NCBI RefSeq assembly: GCF_024763615.1 | Contig: NC_077222.1 | Location: 43,524,001 to 43,588,000, forward strand | DNA from: Phlebotomus papatasi | Taxonomy: Eukaryota > Arthropoda > Insecta > Diptera > Psychodidae | Direction: 5' to 3' | DNA length: 64,000 bases | Shown: in pieces, positions 42,223 through 53,879 of the stretch | How the letters are laid out: each line of letters opens with the position of its first letter | Numbering within the stretch: position 1 is the first letter of the stretch | Made by a program: the position numbers and the translations under genes | Notes under the pieces: model-generated | Databases searched by the model: none | What the model saw: the letters and a program-made list of their open reading frames with translations, nothing else | Told to the model about the DNA's origin: nothing

Positions 42223-42650
42223 ATGTCTGATGAGGAAGCTCCTGTAGTGAGTGGCGAGAAAAAGCGTGGACGTCCTGCAGGTGACAAGGAAAAGGTGAGC
42301 TCAAGGTTTCTTAAGATTAAACCTAAAAAGAAGAATTCTGGAAATATTTTTGAATTTTTCTTAAGGCTGTCGAGGCGAAGAAGAGACCCAGAACGTCGTC
42401 TTCGGAGGCGTCTGAGGGAAAGAAAGTGGTCGAGAATGGAAATCTTCCGGCCAAGCGTGGTCGTGGGCGGCCTAAAGCTCCCGTAAAAGCTGTAGCGACA
42501 AAGGGTCGTGCTGAGAAGAAGACTTCTCGAGGAAGAGGGCGTCCGAAAGCCGCTGGCAAAAAAACTAAGAGTAGCTCATCTGAGTCGGATGAGGAAGAAG
42601 ATGACGATGATGAGGAAGATGAAAATGATGCTGAAGATTCTGATGAGTAG
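42223..42650 (+). CDS. HMGA/HMGI-like AT-hook protein, copy 2
   Basis: Two coding exons (42223-42294 and 42366-42650; 71-bp intron with GTGAGC and CTTAAG) give 118 residues. It begins MSDEEAPVVSGEKKRGRPAG: the first AT-hook again ends just before the intron. Exon 2 has KRPRTSSSEA, a second hook AKRGRGRPKAP, a third SRGRGRPKAAG, a Ser-rich stretch and a long acidic tail (about 20 Asp/Glu). Same size, motif order, phase-0 intron position and strand as the copy at 30809, so the two are tandem paralogues 11 kb apart. Codon use is less GC-rich than in copy 1. AATAAA follows at 42842. The Ser/acidic end is likely a CK2 substrate by analogy with HMGA, an inference. The frame is intact. Confidence 0.9.
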
Positions 42651-43354
42651 ATTCTCCTTTTTGATTGCTCTCAGTCCTCCTAAGTGACACCCCCTGTTGT
42701 GATTTTTGGAATGTGATTTTGTGATTTATTTCTTTAAGTTCCTGAAGAGAAAAAAATGAGTGAGACTTTGGCCAAAAATTGTGAAAATTGTGACTATTTT
42801 TTCAAAAAAAAAATTAAAATGAAATTGTTTCATGAGAGTCGAATAAAAGCCAGAAATTTATCCATTTGCATCTTGTTGCATCCTTTTCCGGAGTTTCGGA
42901 CAAATAGTCGAGAAAATCACCCAAAAGCTTCAAGAAACTTTCGGAATTCCGAAGGGATGTAAAAATGGCGGGAAATGGAGGAATTTTGAATTATTGTGAA
43001 CTTTACGAAGATTCTTGTAAAGTTAGATACTTTTGTTGAGCATGAGACTTTAATCTCCTGAATTGGTTTGATGGTGGTCTCTAGGATGTTTCCACATCAT
43101 GATACTATCTGTGTGGTGAGAAAACCGCACGCTGTGTGCGAATAATGCAGATAAATTCGCTATTGACGTTGAAGATGGTGTATAGAAGGTTCATTTCATT
43201 TCCTTTAGAGCTGCTCTTTCCATTATGCTACTATATTTTTTTATGCTTACTTAGCATATATCATGCAAACATTTTCATCTTTTGCTGCATTACTATACCA
43301 CGGACAGCACAATATCTCATTGGGATGAATTGAGATTTTTCCAGTCATGCGGGA

Positions 43355-43990
43355 CTCATAAATAAACCTTCACTCAATATTCCCCAGCACTGACGCAGGA
43401 GAAAGATTTTTTTTTGTGTATATTCCACAAGAGGGTTGAAAAAAGAGCGACAGTGATTCTGTGGCGGGAGGAGGGAGAGAGAGAGAGAGAGAAAAAAAAA
43501 GAATTGGCTACCAAAGAGGATGAGGAAGTGGAGCGAGATGAGTTTCCTCCTGACCAATTTTTAGTAGCATTTTCCATCCACTTCATGCGTGCACAACACA
43601 CACAATGCCCCCATGATGGCTCTCATATGTGTGTGGATTCGATTGAGCTTTTAATGGGCTTCCTGTCTGGCCGGGCAGAGAGCTTAATCTATGATCAAAC
43701 AGTCCCCCAGCGCCGTCCTTGCTCTCAAGCCCTTCCATTCCGTGCAATAAGTTATTCATCTCCCTCGTACTCTGCTCCACAATTGGCCAACTCTATTCCA
43801 TTCTGCTTCATTTGCCACTCAACTTCTTATTTTCCTTCCCATTCAGCCACCCACTGCCGCCCCAGAAGAACTGTGGACGAAAACAGATCCATTCGATGAG
43901 GCTGAAGACACTGAAAAGCTTCTGGATCAATTCTGCTGAGAAATTCCTTTCAATCGTTAATTTCCGTTTCTGTAAAAGCGTTTTTTATTG
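43355..43990. other. Unique, less AT-rich island with GAGA run
   Basis: A (GA)n tract at about 43470-43490 is followed by a run of mixed-composition sequence. A 161-codon frame crosses it, but codon pattern and low complexity do not support a gene. It may be regulatory DNA or a UTR. Confidence 0.3.
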
Positions 43991-44058
43991 ACAGAAATAT
44001 GAATTTCAATTAAAGAAAAAAATTATAGCAAAGTCCCCGCTACCAGTGAAACACACTA

Positions 44059-44377
44059 CAGTAGACTCTTCGTTATCCGGCTGACTGGGGGACAAAATGA
44101 CATTTAGGTTTTTTGAATGATCAACGGTTTTTCTATTTTGTGCAGTGTGAATTTATTTTCTGTCTGACAAAGAAAAAGAGAATTTTCTTCATGGTGTGCT
44201 TATGTTTCATTTTTTTATCACAATTATGTATTAAAAACTTCGATACAATGTTAATAATACTTTAATTCACTCTGGACAAACTTCATGTTTAGTGAAAAAA
44301 ATTTTGAATATATCAACCGCCAGTGTTTGGCAGCTGTCACCCGGATAACGAAGTGCCGGATAACGAAGAGTTGAGTG
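44059..44377. mobile_element. pogo/Tigger-like MITE, second subfamily
   Basis: CAGTAGACTCTTCGTTATCC at the left and GATAACGAAGAGTTGAGTG at the right are inverted, with TA flanks. The right end carries a duplicated CCGGATAACGAAG. Ends relate it to the 234-bp family, but the interior differs. Confidence 0.7.
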
Positions 44378-44551
44378 TAATTGATTTTCTAAAATTTTAA
44401 ATTAGTAATAAGGTGGGATACTATAATAAACGCACTTCAAGTTTAATATTGATTTAAGCCGCAAGCAAAGTTAAAAAAAAATCTTAAGTATAATACAAAC
44501 TTAGGCCACGCCCTCAAGGTGAACAAGGCTTTGCTTTTCTGTGTAAAACAA

Positions 44552-44952
44552 TAGGGTAAATGTGCCAAATTCCGACCAGCTTGCAATTTCGGCCACCTTT
44601 TTTGCTCCTCAAATTTCCATGAACTTTTAGATTTTACGTACTCTAGAGATTATACAATGCAAAAGAATAACAAAAAATGTAACTTCGACAAACGAGATGA
44701 CGTGAAAAAGTCATTGGAAGAATTCCTGAAGGGCAAGGAACTATGAGAATGAAGGTGGCCGAAATAGGGCACCAAAGCTATGTCTACATTATTATTCATT
44801 TTAAAATGTATTAAGAATGATTTCAGAGTAAATAAAAACGATAAACTGTAGAAGGAATAAAAAAAATCAATTCCTATTAAAGATATTACATTTCAAACTT
44901 GAGACTTTGGCGCTTGCATGCAACTATGCCGAAATTAGGCACAATTACCCTA
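44552..44952. mobile_element. MITE with TAGGGTAAGTGTGCC ends, copy 3
   Basis: TAGGGTAAATGTGCCAAATT and AATTAGGCACAATTACCCTA inverted ends; interior as in the other copies. Confidence 0.8.
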
Positions 44953-45073
44953 CTTCACTTTCCGTTTTATGATTTTTCACAATCGTTGAGGGAAATGGAG
45001 CTCTTTTGGATTGGTGCACTTTTTAAATAATAGGGTTTTGCTTTCCAATTTTGAAATAAAACTAAACCCTACA

Positions 45074-45207
45074 TGATATAATTTTTGTACAAAAACCACC
45101 TGTGAAGCTAAATTACTTTACGATAAGGCTCAGTTCCATTTAAAATAGGACAAAAAGAAGCCCTATTTCATAGGTTCCCCAATTCAAAGGTAACCCACTT
45201 CCCCATA
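45074..45207. repeat. AGTGGGGC-family MITE, right half only
   Basis: GTGAAGCTAAATTACTTTACG...CACTTCCCCA follows the right arm of the family; the left arm is degraded. Confidence 0.55.
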
Positions 45208-45582
45208 TTACCTTCCTTTTATTTTTTATTAATTTATAGTATACTGCACTCGAGTCTTTTCAGACCGTTACTCAAAAAATTAGTGGTCCACATACAAGGG
45301 TAGGGTAATTGTGTCAAATTTCGGACATGTTGCTTTTATGAAGTTTTTTTTAATTTATTTTTCAAGAACGTTGCTCAGAATCTTAATAGATAATAGTTTA
45401 TCACATTTGTTTTCCCGAAAAAATATTCGTAATGCATTTAAAGTTGAATGGAAATATAGATAATTGCTTTGTGACACTGGACATCAAGTTTCCCGCACAT
45501 CCTTGTCCTTCTAGTATTTTTTCAAGAATTTTACAAAATCATCACCTTCGTAAAGGCGAAACTTTTTTAATCTTAATCATTG

Positions 45583-45801
45583 TAGGGGAAAGTGGGGCAG
45601 CTTTGAAAGTGGGGCAACTTTGAAATTGGGATTTTTCACCTATTTTTAAATAAAATTGAGCCTTATCGTGATATAATTTAGGTGCACAAATAGATTGAGA
45701 AGCTAAATTACATTATGATATGGCTCAGTTCCACTTAAAACATAGGAGAAAAATCCAAATTTCAAATTTGCCCCACTTCAAAGGTGCCCCACTTCCCCCT
45801 A
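45583..45801. repeat. Palindromic MITE, AGTGGGGC family, copy 3
   Basis: TAGGGGAAAGTGGGGCAGC and GGTGCCCCACTTCCCCCTA are inverted over nearly the whole element. Confidence 0.75.
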
Positions 45802-46039
45802 TGATATTTCAAAATTGAAAAAATTAAATCTGTGAAATTTTGAGAAATAAAAGAAGTGTCCGATATTAAAAGCTCTTAAAAATTTGGCACAGTTCTCTTT
45901 TCGACCTCTATTTAGCGATAGAGCATTTATTTCTTCTTATCTTGTAGCAGTGTACAATTTTGTACCAGTGATTCGCTGATATTACTTTGAATAAAGTAAA
46001 TAAAAAATTACAAAAATAAAGCCTTGGTAAAATAAAATA

Positions 46040-46235
46040 AGCCTTGGCGGGAGGGTTCCAGGGTGCTCACACAAAGGTTATACGCTCCCCCAATTAACGA
46101 AACCCAGTGATCTTTGACATCACTCGACCACTGAGGAAGACACGGAGCGTGTCGAAAGCTCTGGTAGAAGAGTGAGTTTTTTGATCTTAAGGTTAAAGAC
46201 TCCACAGATTGTGTTGCCGCGTCCGGAAGGAGCTT
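46040..46235 (+). ncRNA. Hammerhead-like core motif, second copy
   Basis: CTGAGGA (46131-46137), hairpin GACACG/CGTGTC (perfect, 46139-46153), GAAA (46154-46157), then GCTCTGG as in the copy at 10305. The loop and stem II differ from copy 1 but keep pairing, which suggests that the fold matters or mattered. I could not find the opposite strand of stem III upstream. Probably part of a retroelement. Confidence 0.3.
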
Positions 46236-46708
46236 CCCTTCGAAAATTTCCACTGAGGCTGAACGGCAATTTCACCCACGATAGTAAATTATTATAAGTT
46301 ATGAAAAAAAATTAATTACCCACGTAATATTGGAGATATTTCATGAAATCAGTCTGTTGTCACTAGAAGTCGTAGCATTTTTCGGTGCGCTTATCATTTC
46401 CTTTATGTTCTATGTATAAGACCGGATAGATAAATTTATGGACTCGTTTAATCAAGTGCCAATTTGTCGATATTTGACATTTAATCGGTAAAGATTTGTC
46501 GATTTACCACTTACAGTTTTTTCGTGAGAGTTATTTTACACACTCTATCTCTATGAAAATGCGAAAGTTCAAAATAAATTGATTGAACATTAAAATGTTT
46601 AGAAGTTTAGATGCAGTTAACGTGTTTATGGAACAAGAGCCCGAGTTTTTCGCAGAATTCGTTTCACCATTTTATTGCTCGAATTCTACAGAAAGAGCAT
46701 ATCTCTCT

Positions 46709-46840
46709 AAAGGTCTCTACACACTAGGAGCAATTTCTTTAAAAAATGCCTTTTTATAGAAAATTTCCCCTATCCCTGTAGGCAGAAACGTCAGAATTTT
46801 TTAAAAAAGGCAATTTTTTATGAAAATTGCTTCTAATTAA
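46709..46840. repeat. MITE with CTCTACACACTA end, copy 2
   Basis: CTCTACACACTAGGAGCAAT left end and GAAAATTGCTTCTAATT right end; GGCAGAAACGTCAG inside as in 29822-29956. Confidence 0.6.
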
Positions 46841-46892
46841 TTATTGCTTCACAATAAATCACACACTTCTATTAATTAATAATTGCTTCACA

Positions 46893-47003
46893 ATTGGTTT
46901 GTAAAGCTAAATTATATCATGATAAGACCCAGTTTCATTAAAAATTAGAGAAAAAAGCCCAATTTCAAAGCTGCCCCAATTCAAAAGTGCCCCACTTCCC
47001 CAT
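46893..47003. repeat. AGTGGGGC-family MITE, right half only
   Basis: GTAAAGCTAAATTATATCAT to AAGTGCCCCACTTCCCCAT follows the right arm of the family. Confidence 0.55.
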
Positions 47004-47343
47004 AATCCCTGTGTTATATTAATCCTTAAAATGTCAGAAATCAATTTTTTGTCATAAACGTTGCGAATACGACAATTTTCGAAAAACAACAACGCTTAAA
47101 AATGTCGATTTCGGGTCTTCAATTGGGTTAATCATTGACATGATCTTCATTACCTTCACACCCTTATTTTCTCCACTATAAAACCATGTCTTTTTTTTTA
47201 GATATTCGATAATTTGTCATCGAATCTTTTGATGAAAAAAGTCTTGAATTGCATTATGCGTTACAACAGTTTTCAAAATTTTAAATCGTTTTAATCTTGA
47301 ACTGGTGAACTAGTAAATTACCGATTATTCTTTTCATTAGATA

Positions 47344-47532
47344 GGGAAAAGTGTCCTGCCTTTGAATGTACCAGATTTTAAATATTTCAATTCTTCTGTT
47401 ATTTCCAAAAGCAGAAGTTCTACTTTATTAATTTTTTACTTAATTAATTAATTAAATACTTTATTAAACGAAATTAATAGAAATTTTACTTTGGGAAAGA
47501 AAAAAAAAAAGAAATATTCAAAGGCAGGCCAT
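47344..47532. repeat. Inverted-repeat element with CTGCCTTTGAATG ends
   Basis: CCTGCCTTTGAATGT (47358) and ATATTCAAAGGCAGG (47514) are inverted; the interior is TTAATTAATTAA-rich. It resembles 53880-54095 in design. Confidence 0.5.
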
Positions 47533-48083
47533 TTTAATCAATTGTATTATTTCTGTGTAATTTTGATTTTTATCAATCAACTGGGTTCTGTTTAACTTTA
47601 GTGAGTTTCATGAAAGAAAACTCTGTTTTGAATAAATGTAGAAATTATCAAAAAGTTTATTGAAAGTTTAAAGAATTTAATAGTCATAGCTTTACAGGAA
47701 TTGTTTTTATCTATTGCTATATCAATGAAAAGTTTTATGTAGTTTGTGTATTTTTATGTAGGGTGATAATAAATATTGCATAATGTTTTTTCGTGTTTTT
47801 GGAGAATTTCATCCAATCAACGATTGATACACTATAAAAGAAAACATCAATTTGCACAAAATATAATATAATTTAAATTTAGATATTTTGTAAATACACT
47901 GAGAAAAAAAGAGGGTGCGATTAATTTTTTTTCCTCATAACATTAACGCTTTTTAGGTGTAAAAATATATCAACATTTTTTAATGTTAATTTTACACCTT
48001 TTTAAGAGTAAAATTAACATGAAAAAGGGTAACTTTAACTCCTAATACACCTAAAAAGCGTAATATTTACATCGATTTCGGAC

Positions 48084-49348
48084 TAGAGCCCTGCGCACGG
48101 AAAGGTCTTGCTGCGTGCGCGGAGTGGGGGAGGACAATTTGCGGAACCTTTGTTTTTTCTATTTTGTTTTTTACATTTTTGTTTTTCGCAGTTTGTCTTT
48201 GGAATCTTTGTCTTTGGTAATCTTTGTTTTTTTTGGAAACTTTGTCTTTGGAAATCTTGTTTTCATATATTTTCCACAATTATCGGAAATTTTGTCTGTC
48301 ATACATTTTGTTCAAGTATATTTTATAACTTTCCAAAAATTTCCATTTTCTCAGAAAATTTCCCTTTGCCCCAAAGGACGAAATTAAAAACTTCGCAAAA
48401 CACAAAGAATTTCCCTTTGCCGCAAAGGACAAAACTAAAAAAATCCCAGAACACAGAAAATTTCCCTTTGCCCCAAAGGACGTAACTAAAAACTTCCCAA
48501 AACACAGAAAATTTCCTTTTACCCCGACAGATGATACTGATAATTTCCCAAAACAGTAAATTTCCCGTTGCCCTGAAGTACAAAACTAAAATCTTAAAAA
48601 AAAAACAATGTGATTTCATTATTTATTTTAATAAAATATGCTTGTTTAAAATATGTGAAAGACAGGATTTCCAAAAAACAAAAATTACCCAAGACAAAGA
48701 TTTAAAAGAGAAACTGGGAAATACAAAAGCGTAAAAAACAAAAAGGAAAAAAACGAAGATTCCGCAAACCAGTTTTTTCTTGAGTACCGTTTCAATTCAC
48801 TTAAATTGTGGTATGAATAAGGTTGGGACCTCACCCAACCATTATGTTATAAAAATCGTCACGGAATTTTTATTATCCTCCTGAGGAAAATCTAAGATTT
48901 TCCAAGAATTGCTTGTGGTAGGTTTATGAACCTAATAAGCAAGACATTTTTTGCTGTAGTAGAAAATAGCTTTGATTTGTGTGTAAATCATGAAAGGATT
49001 GCAAATATTAGACTTCATTCCATAGTATGGTCACTTTCCACTATTTGCGTCCAATTTTAGTCATAGCATTACTCAAATTTGAATTATAGTAATATATTTG
49101 TAATTTCACGTATTAAAACTCAGAATATAACATGAAATTAACAAAAGTGATTCCAAATGACAGACTTTTTCCTCAAGAAAAAAGAATGTAAAAAATATAA
49201 ATAATGATAAAAGTTAAATGCTGCGCGCATGAAAACTTTTGCTGCTGCGCGCATTCTGCGCGCACAAAAAAAATTGTGCTGCTGCGGCGTGAAAAATCAG
49301 CTTGCGCGCTGCGCGCATTACATGCGCGCAGCCGTACGCAGGGCTCTA
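48084..49348. mobile_element. hAT-type element, 1265 bp, with 8-bp target duplication
   Basis: Ends TAGAGCCCTGCGCACGG and CCGTACGCAGGGCTCTA are inverted. The flanking 8-mer TTTCGGAC is repeated exactly (48076-48083 and 49349-49356). No transposase frame: the interior holds a 51-bp minisatellite and GCGC-rich hairpins near the right end (49220-49340). A second inverted pair, TTTGCGGAA near 48139 and TTCCGCAAA near 48760, suggests an element nested inside it. Confidence 0.8.
48356..48595. repeat. 51-bp minisatellite inside the hAT element
   Basis: Units starting TTTCCCTTTGCCCCAAAGG at 48359, 48410, 48461, 48512 and 48561 (51, 51, 51, 49 bp). The two long reading frames here come from this repeat. 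Confidence 0.85.
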
Positions 49349-49499
49349 TTTCGGACCAATACTGCAGGGTAAAATTAACATTTCCGAAATGTTATTTTAA
49401 CTTTTCGGATTTCTCTCAGTGTATTGTGAATAGAAGTAAAAGTAAAATCCATTTTCAAATATTCTGTGTTGAAAGCGTGGCTCAAAATGAATTTTAGTT

Positions 49500-50880
49500 G
49501 GAGTTTCTCTTGGAGGCCTATATTGTACTCCAGAAGAAAAAATTTTGAATCCAAAATTTCTCAATTAAGTTCATGTTTTTGACGACCTAGTGGAAACAAG
49601 AAGATCTTCCTTATAAAATATCATCTTCCATTTTAATGATTTTTCTTCATTGTTTCATCATGAAAGATGATTCTCAGGGAATGAGGGGAGATTTCGTGTG
49701 AATAGGCCTGTAGATAAAGTCAATGTTGAGTGAAAGGGTCTTCCATCGCGATAAACTTTTGTCGGTCATCATAATTTTGTCACTTTCACGCACCATAAAA
49801 GTCAGTAAGCTATCAGGAAACTATTTGCCATTCTTATCATCTTTGAAAAATCTTTTGGGGTAATGTTTAACACCTTGGTTAATTGGTTTGTCTGGCCAAT
49901 CAATATCCGCTAGGCGAAGGGAAAGGTATTAGGAAAGTTTTCAGACTGGTGAGAATTTTGGACAGGAAATCGAATGTTGAATCACCTTAAGAAATTGAAA
50001 TCAATCGTTGTCAGAGGTTGATTGACGAGCAAAAAAATCAAAAAGGAGAAAAAAATAAGAGGGATGGTATTCTGTGTATTGACATAGTGAAGAGTGTCCG
50101 TTTGAAGAGGGATGATTTCCCGGTTGAATTTCACAAGGGACAAAACTCTGCATCCAGTCCCAATTCATAGAGCTGGTATTTTCGGGAGTATGTAAGTTGC
50201 AAAAGAAATACAAAATAATAAAAAAGGAAAGTATGGGAAGTATGGGGGCAACAATAAAATGTTTTGTATGTCCCTTGATTCGTAACTCTATTCTCTTTCT
50301 CCGTCATCCATTGAGTATTATCGACTGGTTAATACTTTATGTGGGAAACATGCAAATTTACCGAAAAATAAAATTTTATTATTCCCTGTACTCCACTGAG
50401 GAGGGAAAAAACTCAAGTCAGGTCCTTTTTAGTCCTCTTATTTTGCTACCCTCGGCACTCCCATTCCCCCATCCACCCATCGTTCCACGAAACACAAAAG
50501 GACTTCTCCTATATTGAGCTTTGATTTAATATTTACGACATATAGCGAACATCTAAAATGTATTGTAGATCTGATAATCTTCATGTTCTCTCGAGAATTC
50601 TCTGCAAACTTCCACTTCCGTGTATGGAATGAGAAAAGAAAATTCACCAGAGAGCGAGAAGAGCACTTCCAATAAAAACATAGATGATACACAGAGAAAA
50701 TATTCAAGGGAGATGAAATCTATTGTTTTTTCATCCAGCATCCATGGGGCGGGAAATTTGAGACTTTTACTCACCACTCTGACGAATAAATTTACACTGT
50801 TGAACTTCTGGATGAGTTATATTACGCTTTAAGAGCTCAGTTATTTCGCAGTTTTATGCTGAGAGGCATAATTATTTTAG
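49500..50880. other. Unique island without recognised elements
   Basis: Mixed composition, no MITE ends, no coding frame I can support. Possibly regulatory or intronic DNA of a gene outside the window. Confidence 0.3.
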
Positions 50881-51650
50881 GCAAATATTAGCATTGCAAA
50901 AAGGAAGAGAGTTGCATCGTTATTCTTAATTTGACGTCTTCATAAAGTCTCCATTAAAGCTTATTTATATATCTAAGTTTAAGTATTTAGCGCTTCATCA
51001 GAATGAATGGAATTTTTAAATAATGTAATGTGTAAAGGGGAGTAAAAATGTTTCAAACTTAAAGGTCTTTTTTCATAAACTGGCCTCTGTGCAAAAATAA
51101 TTGCTTGAAACACTTTAAAGCATAATTAAGAATATTAAGATTTGCAATATTTTAAATATCTATGTAATGTGTACCTTGATGTTCACAGCTTATGTTACCT
51201 TAATAATGTTCCATAAGTACATAATTGCTTTTCTCAAACTTGTAAAGCTTCAAAAGCTTCAGGTTTCTATTTATCTTCAAAGTTTGCAATCATGAAGAAT
51301 TTCTTAGAAACTAAATAAAAATTTTAAACTTGATTTCTTTCGGATTACAAAGTTAATAAAAAGTAAAGAATCACGTCGAACAAGGTGATTTTAATAGTCG
51401 AAATGATTAAAACTGACTCAGCGTAATTCTTTATCCTTAAAATTCAACTCAGAATCGTTTTTGCACGCATTTCAAGTTTTAAGTATTTCGAAGTTACTTA
51501 AAGACACTAAACCATAAGCTTATGCGGGTTATCACTAGTCATTTTCTGTCCAAAATACTATGTGAATAGAAGGTGTACAAAAGAAAATCAGCGTTCTTAA
51601 AAATCAGCTAACGAAGTAACATCAGATACAGTCCGGTCGAGTTATGATCC
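50881..51650. other. AT-rich intergenic, nothing recognised
   Basis: No gene or element end detected. Confidence 0.35.
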
Positions 51651-51917
51651 GGTGGCAGTCAAAATCCCGAAAGCCAAAATCCCGAAAGCCAAAATTCCGA
51701 AAGCCAAAATCTCGAAAGCCAAATTCCGAAAGCCAAAATCCCGAATGTTCAAAGTCCTAAAAGGGATGAAATTATGTGGAGGAAAATGTTTAGAATAATT
51801 TCCCAAGACACAGAAGATTTTCCTTTGCCTCCAGCAAGCGCTGGTGCAGTCGTGGTAGTAGCTATGACACATTTAAGAATTCGGGATTTTGGCTCTCGGG
51901 ATTTTGACCGGGACCCC
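51650..51917. repeat. Element whose inverted ends are tandem repeats
   Basis: Left: five to six copies of a 15-17 bp unit CAAAATCCCGAAAGC from 51659. Right: the inverse, TCGGGATTTTGGCTC TCGGGATTTTGACC. The outer ends GGCAGTCAAAATCCCGA and (inverted) CCGGTCAAAATCCCGA also match. The interior is unique. Confidence 0.7.
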
Positions 51918-51924
51918 TTACGAC

Positions 51925-52060
51925 TTAAGCTGAGAGACGGCCTAACGTAATTGTAATCAAAATAATGAACAGATTCCCATTAGTTTCTGACTTATTTATC
52001 TCTAGGTTTGAGCCGAGAAACCACTTTTTTAGTGGAAAACAGATGGGAACTTAGCCGAAT
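51925..52060. repeat. Related to the CGAGAGA small element
   Basis: ACTTAAGCTGAGAGACGGCC and AACGTAATTGTAAT resemble the element at 3976-4079. Confidence 0.35.
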
Positions 52061-52332
52061 TATTATTTTTATTATAATTACGGTTGTTTCGCTGTTTTTC
52101 AACTTTACCCTCTAAAAGTGGACAGTTAAAGTGAAAGGAGGGGAGTTAATGGGTAAAATTATTTGGATTCAGTTGTTAATGAATGGATTTTGTGCCACTA
52201 GCATTAATTTTATAAAATTTTACTATCTTAAAAAAATCAAGAAAAAAGGCTTGCACTTGGGATAAGGTTCGGGTGACTGCACTTTTTAATAAATACTAAA
52301 AAATCAACAATTTCTGATAATAAACGACAATG

Positions 52333-53090
52333 AAGATCTTCACATCTAATGACGTGGTCGCCATCTTGATTTGACGTTTCAGTCCGCCATTTTGAATAAC
52401 TGTCAAAATTTAAAACTTGTCCTATTGGGCTGAAATTTTAGTATGTTGTAGCTCATGTAAATACCTTTTCAAAATGTATCTTTGTTCCAACTCAGGTCGA
52501 GCAATTACCTAAATACAGAGGCTCAGAGTTTTAAATTTTGAAATATTCATATTTTGACGATCTTTATTTTCTAATCCTGAATTTTGAAACCTAAACGAAA
52601 TGCCTCAGTAACCATTAAAGATGGTTGAGGCTTTTATTTTATATATTTATTTACTCTTACATAATTAAAAAAATAAATGAAAAATGCATTAATTTATTTA
52701 TTTAATATTCTTTTCTCATCTTTGCAAAAACAGTTCTTCAGATCGTCAAATAATATGCTGTTATAAACAAAAACATTACTTTTCTTTTTTTTTGTTTATT
52801 AGATCTCATCGCCTAACGATAGCGCTGCCTTTTTTGTGATGGTTTCGACGAAAGAAGCTCCGTGTAGTTCTGTATTCATGAAAATGTCAAAATTTCGATC
52901 TTGGAGCCCCAGTATCTAGACAATCTCTTGAGCTACGTCGTATTTTATATATGTTCTGAAAAGGTCTTGACATCAGATAGAACATACTGAAATTTCAGCT
53001 CAATCGGATGAGATTTTTGTTTTGACAGTTATTCAAAATGGCGGACAGAAACGTCAAATTAAGATGGCGACCATACCATCTTGTAGATCT
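52333..53090. mobile_element. Foldback element with 120-bp ends containing module boxes
   Basis: GGTCGCCATCTTGATTTGAC and the inverted right end GGTCGCCATCTTAATTTGAC match, and the homology continues through GTCCGCCATTTTGAATAACT. The ends carry GGGCTGAAATTTTAGTATGT, a box also present in every modular element. No coding. Confidence 0.65.
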
Positions 53091-53367
53091 CAGTCATTTT
53101 ATCTTAAATTACCAAAAAATGGATAATTTTTAGCCAAATACTTATGTAATAAAGCATTAGAAAGATCATTATAAACAATTTTATAACATAAATCATGCGT
53201 TCTTAGGAAGATAATAGTGAAAAAAAATATTTCAATAAAAATAATGAACAAAATCGAAATGCCAGATTCTAGCCAGATAAATTTATGAATTATTTATAGG
53301 GAAAATGATTATAATTAGATTCTGAAAAACTAACTTTCAGAATGTAAGTTGTTATTTAAGATTTTGA

Positions 53368-53650
53368 GACATTTTGGTATCTGGGCTATACCTCTAGTCT
53401 GAAAACCACTTATCGGTGGTCCTAAGAAGTTCTGATGTTCTGAAGGGTTGTAGCATTTACGATACTTTTCCATGTTAGCAATTTTTAATTTTTTATATTT
53501 TAGATAAGAATATTTGTGATTTTAAAATTCACTTTTGCCCTTTTATAGCTCTGGTTTTTTTCTTGGGTTTCGGAGGTTTAGTTTTTTTTCAGTGGAGGCT
53601 TTTAAACCCAGCTTAACATATCAAAATTTAAGACCAGTCAATTATATTTA
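53368..53650 (+). repeat. MITE tip joined to a diverged module
   Basis: GGGCTATACCTCTAGTCTGA (53383) is the right end of the 9021/9480 MITE family. Then CGGTGGTCCTAAGAAGTTC, TTGTAGCATTTACGA, TTTATAGCTCTGG and AACATATCAAAATTTAAG follow in the box order of the modular element, at about 55-60% similarity by eye. Confidence 0.4.
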
Positions 53651-53879
53651 TGGATATTGCAACCCGAGGTTTAGAAAAATAAATAAATAAACGTGGAATA
53701 GTGAAATAATTTCAAAAGGTTCATTAGAATTTAATAGTTTACTACTGCATTTATTAATTGTTTATAGATATATGTGAAAGGGGGCTCTTATACATTGAAG
53801 ACTATGTTTACTAATATTTTCATAATTTATTCTTCTACGTGAAAGTTGTGCAAGCTATAAGAGAATTATTTTTAAAGAG

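Larger units (their letters stand above)
47895..49423. mobile_element. Palindromic MITE with TACACTGAGA ends, split by a hAT element
   Basis: TACACTGAGAAAAA and TCTCTCAGTGTA are inverted ends; the inside has inverted ATTAACGCTTTTTAGGTG / CACCTAAAAAGCGTAAT arms. Without the hAT insertion it is about 256 bp. Confidence 0.65.

Noticed and set aside
43414..43899. 161-codon frame
   Set aside because: Built on the GA-repeat and A-run; no domain or family recognised, and overlapping frames on the other strand are equally long.
48108..48485. 125-codon frame
   Set aside because: It runs through the 51-bp minisatellite of the hAT element.
51659..51750. CRISPR-like array
   Set aside because: Units are 15-17 bp with no spacers and the host is eukaryotic; they are the tandem end of a mobile element.
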